A stretch of 64,000 nucleotides of DNA from CAVVIO01 sp963748095 (GCA_963748095.1 CAVVIO010000099.1:47905-111904), one strand, 5' to 3'. Positions 17,537 through 26,782 are shown, counted from the stretch's first letter. The notes: generated by a model from the letters alone, not told the origin. A program made the numbers and translations.

Positions 17537-18472
17537 TTGATAAAATTAGGAATTATAGGATCTGTTAATAACTCGGTTTCCCATATTAATGCAATAAGGG
17601 AACTGACGGAAATTGAATTAAAAGGTTATTACGATCCTTATACAACTGAGGAATGCTTTCAGCCATCTTTTAAATTGCACAGGTTTTTATCGTTGGAAGA
17701 ATTATACAGAAATGTAGATGCAATAGATCTTGTATTAACGGGCATTGTGCAGTTTAGCCTTGCGAAAGCTATTCTTAAAAAATCAAAACACCTGTATATT
17801 GAAAATCCGACAATCAGTTATCCGGAGAAAATAATTGAACTGATAAAACTGGCTTACGAGGCCAATGTTATTTTGAAAGTGGGGAAACTGGCCAGATATA
17901 AAACAGCGGTTGCAACTATTAAACCTTTTCTTAACGATTCATCTTACATTGAAATACAGCATCATCAGGTTTACAATAACAGGTCGGATAACTGGTTTTT
18001 TAAAAGCATGATGGAAGATATTGATATTGTTTTTGATCTGGTAAGGTCGAATGTTAAAAGTATTAAATCAACACCCTATTTTTTTCCTGATAATAGTTTT
18101 CAGTTGATAAATGTGCGGATTGAATTTACTAATAAATCAATGGCAAATTTAACATGGAACAATTTATCTGATAAAAAGTGCCATTCAGGAAGATTTGTCA
18201 AATCAGGATCTGAAATATTTATAGATTTTATAAAAAATGAAATAAAAACACTTTCATATGCTGAAAACAGGAAAAATCAGGAAACTAACATGTTACTGCA
18301 GGTAAATAAATGGATGGTAGAACCTGATGATCCGCTATTTGCCGAGTTTATAGGTTTTAAAAGTTCGATAATAGGAAATGCCATATCGATAGTCAACCCC
18401 GAGGAAGGATTCAAGTCATTGCTTATGATTCACGATATCTTAAAAAAAGCCAGGGAAAAGGCATATATTTGA
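17537..18472 (+). CDS. Gfo/Idh/MocA-family oxidoreductase-like protein
   Basis: A 311-residue protein with an N-terminal Rossmann half (KLGIIGSVNNSVSHI) and a C-terminal alpha/beta substrate half, the layout of Gfo/Idh/MocA dehydrogenases that act on sugars and similar polyols. The start is TTG. Two oddities: the glycine-rich NAD loop is degenerate, and the position that is normally the catalytic EKP motif reads IENP, losing the lysine. The enzyme may therefore be inactive as a dehydrogenase or use a different chemistry. It precedes a membrane sugar-phosphate transferase by 119 bases on the same strand, which suggests surface-glycan metabolism. Confidence 0.75.
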   Translation: MIKLGIIGSVNNSVSHINAIRELTEIELKGYYDPYTTEECFQPSFKLHRFLSLEELYRNVDAIDLVLTGIVQFSLAKAILKKSKHLYIENPTISYPEKIIELIKLAYEANVILKVGKLARYKTAVATIKPFLNDSSYIEIQHHQVYNNRSDNWFFKSMMEDIDIVFDLVRSNVKSIKSTPYFFPDNSFQLINVRIEFTNKSMANLTWNNLSDKKCHSGRFVKSGSEIFIDFIKNEIKTLSYAENRKNQETNMLLQVNKWMVEPDDPLFAEFIGFKSSIIGNAISIVNPEEGFKSLLMIHDILKKAREKAYI

Positions 18473-18521
18473 TAATCATCGCTATAATTATTATTTCAGA
18501 CATAAAATTATTTATGCTGTT

Positions 18522-18549
18522 TTTGAATTAAATAGAATTTATATTTTTG
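18522..18549 (+). promoter_or_regulatory. Promoter of the sugar transferase gene
   Basis: TTTG (18522-18525), a 16-base spacer and TATTTTTG (18542-18549) lie 42 bases before the ATG. The spacer is slightly shorter than usual. Confidence 0.5.
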
Positions 18550-18591
18550 CAGACATTCATCTGTGAAAAGTCTAGAATATTGGATAAATAA

Positions 18592-20007
18592 ATGAACAAA
18601 AAGCAACAGCTCGCAAAATATCTGATCTCTGATTTCATTACTGCATGCTTAAGTTGGTATACATTTTATATTTACCGGGAAGTTATTGTCGAATCATTGA
18701 AATATGAATACAGTGTTCCATTCCATTTCGATTTAAATTTTTCCCCGGGAATTATTATAATCCCTTTTTTCTGGCTTTTTTTATATTATGCTTCCGGATA
18801 TTACAAAGATGTATTTCGAAAATCCCGTTTATCCGAATTATGGCAAACGTTTGCACTCGTCCTGACAGGTGTTATAGTATTGTTTTTTGTCCTTATATTA
18901 AACAATACCATTATTTCATACCCGGGATATTATTTATCATTTGGAGTATTATTCACCAGCCAGTTTGTGTTTACTTATATTCCACGATTGATAATTACCA
19001 CGCGAACCACGCATAAAATACACCGCGGAGAGATAGGTTTTAACACGCTGTTAATTGGCGATAATGAAAAAGCTGCAAAAGTCTACAAAGATATTCAGAA
19101 TCAACCACGAAGTAGTGGAAACAAAATAATAGGATTTGCGAATGTTAATGAAAAAACCGATTACCTCTTAAAAAAACACCTTACACATCTGGGTAATCTC
19201 GATGATATCAAAGAAATTATAAGGAAAAATAAAATTGAAGAAGTTATTATAGCTATTGAGTCATCGGAGCATAATAAGATCGGACGTATTATAAATAAAT
19301 TGCTTGATATTGATATAGTTATTAAAGCCATTCCAAGTATGTATGACATACTTACCGGAAAAGTGAGGATGGATACTATTTTTGGCACACCGCTCATCTT
19401 AATTTCACACCAGTTAATGCCTGCCTGGCAGGAGAATCTGAAATTCATCTTAGATAAGGTATTGTCATTATTCGCCTTGATTATAACTATCCCTGTATCA
19501 TTATTTTTAATGATAGGAATTAAACTTACTTCTAAAGGCCCGGTAATTTACAGCCATGAAAGAATTGGACGATATGGTAATCCATTTACCATTTATAAAT
19601 TCAGGTCGATGTATGTGAATGCGGAAATGAACGGACCCGAACTATCTTCCCTGAATGATAGCCGGATTACAAAACTTGGAAGATTTATGCGTAAGACCAG
19701 GTTAGATGAAATTCCAAATTTTCTCAATGTGCTTAAAGGTGATATGTCATTGGTGGGCCCCAGACCGGAACGCAAATACTATATAGATAAGATCGTCGAA
19801 AGATCACCCCTTTATATTCATTTACTAAAGGTAAAGCCCGGTATCACTTCCTGGGGGCAGGTAAAGTACGGTTATGCCGAAAATATAGATCAGATGATCA
19901 AACGTATGAAATATGATTTGCTGTACATTGAGAACATGTCACTCTACGTCGATTTTAAAATTATGATTTATACAATTATGATTATCATCAAAAGGGAAGG
20001 AAAATAA
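18592..20007 (+). CDS. Polyprenyl glycosylphosphotransferase (undecaprenyl-phosphate sugar transferase)
   Basis: A 471-residue initiating phosphoglycosyltransferase that puts the first sugar-phosphate on undecaprenyl phosphate for exopolysaccharide or O-antigen synthesis. Four membrane helices fill residues 10-135, then comes a Rossmann-like CoA-binding region (150-260), a re-entrant helix (about 285-305) and the catalytic WbaP/WcaJ-type domain with YKFRSMY, the TRLDEIPNFLNVLKGDMSLVG block and GPRPE. All key residues are present. Other glycan genes are missing nearby, so it stands alone apart from the Gfo/Idh-like gene in front. Confidence 0.93.
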   Translation: MNKKQQLAKYLISDFITACLSWYTFYIYREVIVESLKYEYSVPFHFDLNFSPGIIIIPFFWLFLYYASGYYKDVFRKSRLSELWQTFALVLTGVIVLFFVLILNNTIISYPGYYLSFGVLFTSQFVFTYIPRLIITTRTTHKIHRGEIGFNTLLIGDNEKAAKVYKDIQNQPRSSGNKIIGFANVNEKTDYLLKKHLTHLGNLDDIKEIIRKNKIEEVIIAIESSEHNKIGRIINKLLDIDIVIKAIPSMYDILTGKVRMDTIFGTPLILISHQLMPAWQENLKFILDKVLSLFALIITIPVSLFLMIGIKLTSKGPVIYSHERIGRYGNPFTIYKFRSMYVNAEMNGPELSSLNDSRITKLGRFMRKTRLDEIPNFLNVLKGDMSLVGPRPERKYYIDKIVERSPLYIHLLKVKPGITSWGQVKYGYAENIDQMIKRMKYDLLYIENMSLYVDFKIMIYTIMIIIKREGK

Positions 20008-20012
20008 GATTC

Positions 20013-20570
20013 TTATTTTAAATAATGTTTCCCGAGGGCTACATATTCCGGGCCTTCCTGTTTCAGTATACTCTCGTAAAAAACAAGATGATCAATTTTT
20101 ATTTCCTGGAAGATTCTATCTCTTTTGTTTTCAATAATGCGGGCAAGATTTTGTGTATTATTCAGATGTTTTATCCTGCCAATAGTCAGATGCGGATGAA
20201 AGGGCCTGTTGTCAGACTTATAGCCAAATTCTTCCAGGCGTTGTTCTATTCGCGATTTAAGTTCACTTAATGCAGGATTCTTATGAATATCGAGCCATAA
20301 TACATTTGGGTCTCGTATGTTTCGGAACACTCCGGGGTTTCCTGTTTTAAGAGTAAAACCCTCAAAATTCCGGGTAATTTCTTTAAGGTGATGGTTAATT
20401 GCGCTGATGTGAGTTTCATCTGTATCTCCAAGAAATTGAATGGTAATATGAAATTGTGTAAATGAAACCCATTTTATTTTTTCATTTTTTAATACCGATC
20501 TTATGTTCTCAATAAAATTAGTGACAGTATCGTTCGGGGGAATATCGATTGCAATAAAAGTTCGTTTCAC
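20013..20570 (-). CDS. thpR: RNA 2',3'-cyclic phosphodiesterase
   Basis: A 185-residue two-histidine phosphoesterase of the LigT/ThpR family, which opens 2',3'-cyclic phosphates on RNA ends. Both HxTx motifs are present: FHITIQFLG near residue 46 and HPHLTIGR near residue 128. It starts MKRTFIAIDIP, the usual N-terminus. It lies 60 bases downstream of the DUF4294 gene on the same strand and its stop is 5 bases from the convergent sugar transferase stop. Confidence 0.92.
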   Translation of the reverse strand: MKRTFIAIDIPPNDTVTNFIENIRSVLKNEKIKWVSFTQFHITIQFLGDTDETHISAINHHLKEITRNFEGFTLKTGNPGVFRNIRDPNVLWLDIHKNPALSELKSRIEQRLEEFGYKSDNRPFHPHLTIGRIKHLNNTQNLARIIENKRDRIFQEIKIDHLVFYESILKQEGPEYVALGKHYLK

Positions 20571-20630
20571 AGTGTATTCTGGTAGTAAAATCAGTGTTTA
20601 AAAACTATTAAAAAATGATGTGGAAACAAA

Positions 20631-21236
20631 TTAAAGCTGACCGTTTTCGATCATTACAACAATCTCGTTTAAAAGTTTATCTTCTCCGGCAGCATCGAAA
20701 GTGGTTTTCAGATTGGAACCAAAAACACGGGCCAGTGTTTGCCAGAAAATTGCCGGAAATGCTCCCCGTAGTTCTTTTACAAGTTCATAAGATGTGTCAC
20801 CCGTTTCACGGTCGATAAGTTTAATAAGAATTCTGCCTTGTGTAATGGTCAGATTTTTCAGATCCCCCTCAAATTCACTTCGAATTTCTTTTTCTACCTG
20901 TTTTATATATGCTTTCTTCTGCTTATCTGTTTTTAAGGTCAGCATGTGTGTATTCACTTCTTTCAGCTTTTCCTTGGCTAGAATGGCATAAGGATATACT
21001 TTTTTAACATTATATATAAGACGCTGGTATCTTCTGTAATCTCTTTTTGATGTGAATTTACGCTTAGGGTAAACATATATTTCCCGGATAGTCGACAGGT
21101 AGATTGTATCGTTACCATCAAGGATCATACGATAAAGTACATTATTACCTGGCAACTTCAGTGTGTCCAATTCCTGGGCTTTTAAAGCCGGCATTAGTAG
21201 AAGAAAAAATAATATGTATCCTGATTTTCGCCGCAT
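20631..21236 (-). CDS. DUF4294-family exported protein
   Basis: A 201-residue protein with a signal peptide (1-20, ending LKAQ) and a compact basic domain with REIYVYPKRKFTSKRD, YRRYQRLIYNVKKVYPYA and LIDRETGDTSYELVKELRG. These conserved blocks match DUF4294, a family found almost only in Bacteroidota and of unknown function. The expected location is the periplasm. It is probably cotranscribed with thpR. Confidence 0.85.
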   Translation of the reverse strand: MRRKSGYILFFLLLMPALKAQELDTLKLPGNNVLYRMILDGNDTIYLSTIREIYVYPKRKFTSKRDYRRYQRLIYNVKKVYPYAILAKEKLKEVNTHMLTLKTDKQKKAYIKQVEKEIRSEFEGDLKNLTITQGRILIKLIDRETGDTSYELVKELRGAFPAIFWQTLARVFGSNLKTTFDAAGEDKLLNEIVVMIENGQL

Positions 21237-21494
21237 TTTCTTTTAACAGGATGTTACAATTAAAATGCCAGTTTTTTTATACAACTATCTTTAACGTATA
21301 AAAATAGCTTATGTTTGACAGATAATCGTAAATTTTATTAAGTTAAATTAAAGGTTATTGATCGATTCATTTGAATCCACAAAGATTAACGTATTATCTT
21401 TACGTTTTTGTATGTTAATTATAAATTGTATTTTATTATTTAAACGGAAAATCAATCCGGATATGCAATCCATACAGAGAATGTTTTTTAAAAT

Positions 21495-21983
21495 ATGGAG
21501 AAGAATATGAGTAGTGACAGAGACGATTCTAATAACAGAGAATATACAAATGGGGAAGTTACCGTCTTTTGGCGCCCGGCAAAATGTATACATGCTACTA
21601 CCTGTTACAAAGAGCTTATTTCTGTTTTTAATCCCAGGAACAGACCATGGGTTGATATGAATGGAGCGTCAACCGAAGAGATCGTGCGGGTGGTAAAGAT
21701 GTGCCCTACCGGTGCTCTTGCTTATAAGTACAACGAGGGAGATAATAAAGAGAATGACAATACTGAAACAAGCAAAAAACCGGAAGTGGAAATTCCTCCC
21801 GGAGCGGAAATAAGGGTGATGGAGAACGGACCACTCATCGTGAAAGGAAATTTCAGGATTACCGGTTCCGATGGCAGTGAAATGCGCCATATGAAAATGG
21901 TTTCATTCTGTCGTTGCGGCCATTCAAACAAAATGCCTTTCTGCGACGGAACACATCGTAAAATAAATTTCAGTGGTACATGA
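21495..21983 (+). CDS. Iron-sulfur protein: divergent 4Fe-4S domain fused to CDGSH zinc-finger-like domain
   Basis: A 162-residue soluble protein. The N-terminal half has KCIHATTCYKEL and VVKMCPTGALAY, the spacing of the single-cluster ferredoxin-like domain (Fer4_19). The C-terminal half has SFCRCGHSNKMPFCDGTH, the CxCxnCDGxH ligand set of CDGSH proteins that hold a redox-active 2Fe-2S cluster. The fusion is common in bacteria and its role (electron transfer or cluster delivery) is not settled. A second ATG at 21507 is preceded by GGAG at good spacing and may be the true start. Confidence 0.88.
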   Translation: MEKNMSSDRDDSNNREYTNGEVTVFWRPAKCIHATTCYKELISVFNPRNRPWVDMNGASTEEIVRVVKMCPTGALAYKYNEGDNKENDNTETSKKPEVEIPPGAEIRVMENGPLIVKGNFRITGSDGSEMRHMKMVSFCRCGHSNKMPFCDGTHRKINFSGT

Positions 21984-22067
21984 TTAATGGGAAAGGATTC
22001 AATAAGGATTCAATAGGAATTCAATATATTTTGTAAGAATATTTTATAATTGTGAAAGGAAGAATAA

Positions 22068-23325
22068 ATGGAGAATCGGGTAAAAATTAACGTTACTTCA
22101 GAGATAGGGAAAATTGAGGCAGTAATCCTTCATCCGCCGGGACCTGAAGTGGAAAACATGACACCTGTAACTGCTGAAAGGGCTTTATACAGCGATTTAC
22201 TAAATCTGTCGGTAGCTTCCAGAGAATACAACCAACTGAAAAAAGTACTGGAAAAATTTACGAAATGTTTTTGAATTAAAAAAGCTGTTGATAGAGACTG
22301 TTTCCCATCCTGAACTTAAAGAGAATTTAATTAAGCAGACCTGTGTTGCCAATAGCGATGATGCGATATGTCATCATTTAATTGCACTTAACGATGATCA
22401 ACTGGTTTCTCAGTTGATCGAAGGCATTCCGGTCATTAAGAATACCCTTACCAATTATTTAAGAGAAGAGAAATATGCCTTGGGACCTTTGCATAATTTT
22501 TTCTTTACCCGAGATGCCTCTTTTGCCATTAACCGGAATGTAGTGATCTCGAAGATGGCAAAGACCGTCAGATGGAGGGAATCCAGAATTATGGAATTCA
22601 TTTTCAGACATCATCCTTTATTCGATACCGAAGTTATTGACCTGTCGGAATGCTCCGATGAAAATGGGATTGTCACTGTCGAAGGAGGCGATGTAACGGT
22701 GGTTTCAGAGAAAGTTTTAATTGTTGGTCTTGGATCCAGGACATCTTCAAGAGGAGTGGATAAATTAATTCAAAAACTAAATCATAATCAACAGTTAGAA
22801 TATATCATAATACAGGAATTGCCGCCTTCACCTGAATCCTTTATCCATCTCGATATGGTTTTCACACTTCTCGACAGGGATCAGTGTATGGTGTATGCTC
22901 CATTGATTCTGGGTCCAAATAAATACCAAACGGTAATTATTAAAATGCAACAGGGAGAAATAGCTGACATCAGCAATACTGCCAACCTTCTGACAGCATT
23001 AAAGGAGGCAGGACATGATTTTAAACCGCTGTATTGCGGAGGGAAGCAAGACTCTGTTATCCAGGAACGCGAACAATGGCATAGTGGCGCTAATTTTTTT
23101 GCTCTTGCACCAGGAAAAGTAATAGGGTATGAGCGCAATGTTTATACTTCAGAAGAATTGAGCAAAAATGGCTTTGCTGTTTTAAGCGCAAATGATGTAA
23201 TAAAAAATAAGATTGAAATCGATTCATATAAGAAACTACTGATTACCATCGAAGGGTCGGAATTATCACGTGGTGGTGGCGGCGCAAGATGCATGACTAT
23301 GCCGGTAAGGAGGACATCATTGTAA
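22068..23325 (+). pseudogene. arcA: Arginine deiminase, interrupted by one +1 frameshift
   Basis: Two adjacent frames together encode a full-length arginine deiminase of about 418 residues, which hydrolyses arginine to citrulline and ammonia. The first (22068-22274) carries ILHPPGPEVENMTPV and LNLSVASREYNQL and stops after FTKCF. The second resumes with ELKKLLIETV. Dropping one T from the T5 run at 22268-22272 joins them seamlessly. Catalytic features are intact: FTRDASF, EGGDV, the HLDMVFTLLD segment and the active Cys in GGGGARCMTMP. A purine-rich AAGGAAG precedes the ATG. Probably a functional gene with an assembly indel. Carbamate kinase and ornithine carbamoyltransferase are not in the window. 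Confidence 0.88.
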
Positions 23326-23343
23326 TAAACTGACATCCTCCTT
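23307..23343 (+). terminator. Hairpin at the 3' end of arcA
   Basis: AAGGAGGA (23307-23314) pairs with TCCTCCTT (23336-23343) across a 21-base loop that includes the arcA stop codon. A short T-rich stretch follows. Candidate rho-independent terminator. Confidence 0.45.
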
Positions 23344-23397
23344 TATTCTCTCTCATACTATCACTATAGCTTCCAGATAATGATCGAAAATCTATAG

Positions 23398-24738
23398 TTA
23401 TTTTAGTTTGTTTTTTCGGATAAAATCGTCTAATACAGTTTCCAGCGTGGGTGTTCCTATTTCCTGCAGATCGTAATATACCCTGGTACTTTTTTTATTA
23501 ATATTTATTATTCTGTTCAGATCAATAGGTGTTCCGATAATTACCGTATCACAATCTACACGGTTAATGGTAGTTTCCAGATCCTTTAATTGCTGTTCAC
23601 CATAACCCATAGCAGGAAGTAAAGTTCCGATATTAGGATAAATACGGAAAGTGTCTGCCAGTTTTCCAACCACGTATGGCCGTGGATCGACAATTTCGGC
23701 AGCGCCAAATCGTTTTGCAGCAACTGTTCCGGCACCAATCTTCATTTCACCATGTGTAAGTGTAGGCCCGTCTTCTATCACCAATACTTTTTTCCCTTTA
23801 ATATAAGAAGGGGTATCAACAGTAATCGGCGAAGCTGCATCAATTATCATTGCACCCGGATTAACTTTATCAATATTTTCCCTCAATTGTTGGATAGCCA
23901 GAGGATCAGCAGTATCCATTTTATTTATTATCACCACATCTGCCATGCGTAAAGTCACTTCTCCGGGGTAATAGTTCAATTCATGGCCTGCCCTGTGCGG
24001 ATCAGTAACTGTAATTGTCAGATCGGCCTGGTAGAATGAAAAGTCGTTATTTCCACCGTCCCATAGAATGACATCACAGCCATCTGGATCGTTTTCAGCC
24101 TCGCGCAGAATGGCTTCGTAATCCACTCCTGCGTAAATAACATTTCCTCTTGCTACATGGGGTTCGTATTCTTCCATTTCTTCGATTGTGCATTTATACT
24201 TTGCCAGATCGGCAATCTTAGCATAACGCTGCACTTTCTGTTCCACCAGGTTTCCGTATGGCATCGGATGTCTGATAGCAACTACCTTTAATCCTCGGGC
24301 CATCAGCAGTTTTATAATTCGCCTGGAAGTCTGGCTTTTCCCACATCCGGTTCTTACAGCGCCAACTGCAATAACAGGTTTTGTACTTTTAATCATGGTT
24401 TCTTTCCAACCCATCAGAATGAAATTGGCACCGGCAGCATTTACCAGGGCGCTTACAGCCATTACCCTGCTATAAGGTACATCGCTGTATGAGAATACAC
24501 AATCATCTACTTTATAATCTTTTATTAATGCCGGCAGGTCTTGTTCGGCATAAATGGGAATTCCTTCCGGATACAATTTTCCGGCCAGTTCAGCCGGGTA
24601 TTTTCTGCCGTCGATATCGGGGATTTGTGCAGCAGTGAAGGCTACAACATTATAACTTTCATTATTTCTGAAAAAGGTATTGAAATTGTGAAAATCCCGA
24701 CCTGCTGCACCTATAATAATTGTATTTCTTTTTTTCAT
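23398..24738 (-). CDS. P-loop GTPase related to cyclic 2,3-diphosphoglycerate synthetase
   Basis: A 446-residue cytoplasmic protein. It starts with a Rossmann-like segment (IIIGAAGRDFHNFN), then a P-loop domain with AVGAVRTGCGKSQTSRR near residue 125, WDGGNND near residue 225 and VVIINKMDTAD near residue 280, a GTPase-like NKxD. The overall pattern matches proteins annotated as cyclic 2,3-diphosphoglycerate synthetases or unnamed GTPases in bacteria that do not make that compound, so the real reaction is unknown. It is convergent with arcA; a link to arginine or carbamoyl metabolism is only a guess from that position. A strongly structured sequence precedes it. Confidence 0.75.
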   Translation of the reverse strand: MKKRNTIIIGAAGRDFHNFNTFFRNNESYNVVAFTAAQIPDIDGRKYPAELAGKLYPEGIPIYAEQDLPALIKDYKVDDCVFSYSDVPYSRVMAVSALVNAAGANFILMGWKETMIKSTKPVIAVGAVRTGCGKSQTSRRIIKLLMARGLKVVAIRHPMPYGNLVEQKVQRYAKIADLAKYKCTIEEMEEYEPHVARGNVIYAGVDYEAILREAENDPDGCDVILWDGGNNDFSFYQADLTITVTDPHRAGHELNYYPGEVTLRMADVVIINKMDTADPLAIQQLRENIDKVNPGAMIIDAASPITVDTPSYIKGKKVLVIEDGPTLTHGEMKIGAGTVAAKRFGAAEIVDPRPYVVGKLADTFRIYPNIGTLLPAMGYGEQQLKDLETTINRVDCDTVIIGTPIDLNRIININKKSTRVYYDLQEIGTPTLETVLDDFIRKNKLK

Positions 24739-24761
24739 AGCGTGTAATATTTAATTTAACA

Positions 24762-24871
24762 CCTGATACTAATTATGAAAAGATGACAAATTGATCCTCA
24801 CCATTTAATTGCCAGTGGGGTAAAAAACCGGCTGGCAATATAAAAAATGGTAGGATCCTGTGTTAATCAGG
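24762..24871 (-). ncRNA. Candidate structured RNA element between sucC and the GTPase gene
   Basis: Four nested complementary pairs share one centre: CCTGAT 24762-24767 with ATCAGG 24866-24871, GATCCT 24793-24798 with AGGATC 24852-24857, CCATTT 24801-24806 with AAATGG 24845-24850, and ATTGCCAG 24808-24815 with CTGGCAAT 24832-24839. The result is a long hairpin with internal bulges. It ends 24 bases before the GTPase start codon and begins about 50 bases after the sucC stop, so it may be a leader element of the former or a terminator or stabiliser of the latter. Confidence 0.5.
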
Positions 24872-24922
24872 TATAACCGGCAACGTATACGCTATGGATT
24901 AATATAAGTTTAATAAGGGATT

Positions 24923-26116
24923 TCAATTCCCCAGAATTTGATTTACAAGGTCAGCAGCTTCCTGAAGTGTAATGGCTGAATGTACTTTCAATCCTGATTC
25001 ATCTATTAGCTTTTTACCACCTTCGGCATTGGTGCCCTGTAAACGAACTATTACCGGGATACTGATATTACCGATTGATTTATAAGCATCGACCACTCCT
25101 TGGGCAACTCTGTCGCATCTCACAATACCTCCGAAAATATTGATCAGGATAGCTTTAACATTGGGTTCCTGCAGAATAATCCGAAAACCAGCTTCTACAG
25201 TTTCCGCGTTGGCAGTGCCGCCCACATCGAGAAAGTTTGCAGGATCACCACCCGATAATTTAATGGTGTCCATGGTTGCCATGGCCAAACCGGCTCCGTT
25301 TACCATGCATCCTACATTCCCATCCAATTTCACAAAATTGAGGTTGTATTTTGAAGCTTCTACTTCAGAAGGGTCTTCTTCGTACAGATCGCGCATGGCT
25401 TCATATTCAGGATGACGGTAAAGGGCATTATCATCGAGATTTACTTTGGCATCTGCTGCCATCACAAGGTTATCCGATGTTTTAAACACCGGATTTATTT
25501 CAAATAATGACGCATCGCTTTTTTCATATGCTTTGTAAAGCGATGTTACAAATTTCACCATTTCTTTAAAAGCCTTTCCCGATAATCCGAGGTTAAAGGC
25601 AATCTTTCGTGCCTGGAAAGCCTGAATACCGACAGCGGGATCGACTTCTTCCTTGAATATCAGATGAGGCGTTTTTTCAGCTACTGTCTCTATATCCATT
25701 CCGCCTTCTGTAGAATACATAATGATATTTCTCCCGGTAGACCTGTTGAGTAGTACACTCATATAATATTCTTCTACCGAGCTTTCACCAGGGTAAAATA
25801 TGCTTTGCTCGATGAGTATTTTGCGAACAAGTTTACCTTCCGGACCAGTCTGATGTGTTACCAGATTCATGCCAAGTATCTGATCTGCATAATTTTTCAC
25901 CTCATCCAGTGATTTGGCAATTTTTACACCTCCGCCTTTTCCGCGGCCACCTGCATGGATTTGTGCTTTCACAGCCCAGGTTTCGGTATTGATTGATTTC
26001 AGTATTTCTTTTGCTGCGCTTACGGCTTCTTCAGTTGTTTCGGCAACAATGCCCATCGGTACGGAAACTCCAAATTGTTTTAAGATAGATTTTCCCTGAT
26101 ATTCGTGAATGTTCAT
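24923..26116 (-). CDS. sucC: Succinyl-CoA synthetase subunit beta
   Basis: A 397-residue ATP-grasp subunit that, with SucD, interconverts succinyl-CoA and succinate with nucleotide phosphorylation in the TCA cycle. It begins MNIHEYQGKSILKQFGV, the usual N-terminus, so ATG 26116 is preferred over an ATG three codons upstream. Other signatures are AQIHAGGRGKGGGVK, LLNRSTGRNI, VNGAGLAMATMDTIK, LDVGGTA and NIFGGIVRCD. sucD is not adjacent, an unlinked arrangement also seen in other Bacteroidota. Confidence 0.95.
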   Translation of the reverse strand: MNIHEYQGKSILKQFGVSVPMGIVAETTEEAVSAAKEILKSINTETWAVKAQIHAGGRGKGGGVKIAKSLDEVKNYADQILGMNLVTHQTGPEGKLVRKILIEQSIFYPGESSVEEYYMSVLLNRSTGRNIIMYSTEGGMDIETVAEKTPHLIFKEEVDPAVGIQAFQARKIAFNLGLSGKAFKEMVKFVTSLYKAYEKSDASLFEINPVFKTSDNLVMAADAKVNLDDNALYRHPEYEAMRDLYEEDPSEVEASKYNLNFVKLDGNVGCMVNGAGLAMATMDTIKLSGGDPANFLDVGGTANAETVEAGFRIILQEPNVKAILINIFGGIVRCDRVAQGVVDAYKSIGNISIPVIVRLQGTNAEGGKKLIDESGLKVHSAITLQEAADLVNQILGN

Positions 26117-26221
26117 TTTAATCAAATTTTAGTAAGAAAAATCAGGCTTACGAAAATATTTATTTTTTTTAACTTAATGAATGATTTATTGCTTTATTTG
26201 CCTTCGAAAACAATGATTACA

Positions 26222-26752
26222 ATGCGAAAATTAAAGAATTCCGAATTAAACAGGAAATCAGTAGAAGTATTTAAAACCACGCCAAAAACTCCTTTCGTGC
26301 TGGTACTGGATAACGTAAGAAGTTTAAATAACATTGGATCTATATTTCGTACTGCCGATGCTTTTCTGATAGAGGCTATTTATTTGTGTGGTATTACAGC
26401 TTGCCCTCCACATAAGGATATTCACAAAACAGCGCTCGGAGCTACCGATTCGGTTAACTGGGAGTATTTCAATTCGGCCATAGAAGCTATAAATAAGCTT
26501 AAATCTCAGGGATATACGATCCTTGCAATTGAACAAACGGAAAACAGTGTGATGCTGGATAAATTCACACCGGTAAAAGGATTAAAGTATGCCCTGGTTT
26601 TTGGTCATGAAGTGAAGGGAGTGGATCAGGAAATCGTTGATATGTGTGATTTGAGTATTGAAATACCTCAGTATGGCACAAAACATTCATTTAACATTTC
26701 AGTAAGTGCAGGGATTGTACTTTGGGATCTTTTTGTGAAGTATAATCAATAA
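26222..26752 (+). CDS. TrmH/SpoU-family RNA 2'-O-ribose methyltransferase
   Basis: A 176-residue SPOUT-fold methyltransferase. Motif 1 is LDNVRSLNNIGSIFRTADAF, motif 2 LVFGHEVKGVDQEIVD, and motif 3 IPQYGTKHSFNISVSAGI, which forms the SAM-binding knot. It lacks an N-terminal RNA-binding extension, as in minimal TrmH-like enzymes; the RNA target (tRNA or rRNA) cannot be told. The frame is open further upstream into sucC, but homology begins at MRKLKNSELNR (ATG 26222). It is divergent from sucC. Confidence 0.9.
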   Translation: MRKLKNSELNRKSVEVFKTTPKTPFVLVLDNVRSLNNIGSIFRTADAFLIEAIYLCGITACPPHKDIHKTALGATDSVNWEYFNSAIEAINKLKSQGYTILAIEQTENSVMLDKFTPVKGLKYALVFGHEVKGVDQEIVDMCDLSIEIPQYGTKHSFNISVSAGIVLWDLFVKYNQ

Positions 26753-26782
26753 AAAAGGCAGGTCTGTTCGAACCTGCCTTTT
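26753..26782. terminator. Bidirectional rho-independent terminator
   Basis: AAAAGGCAGGT (26753-26763) and ACCTGCCTTTT (26772-26782) form an 11-bp perfect stem with an 8-base loop, with A and T tracts on the two sides. It separates the convergent methyltransferase and TPR lipoprotein genes. Confidence 0.85.

Noticed and set aside
17537..20007. Capsule or O-antigen cluster
   Set aside because: Only one glycosylphosphotransferase and one oxidoreductase-like gene are present; the neighbours are housekeeping genes, with no flippase, polymerase or further glycosyltransferases.
20002..20026. Terminator behind the sugar transferase (AAAATAA / TTATTTT)
   Set aside because: The 7-bp stem consists only of A-T pairs and is expected by chance in this DNA.
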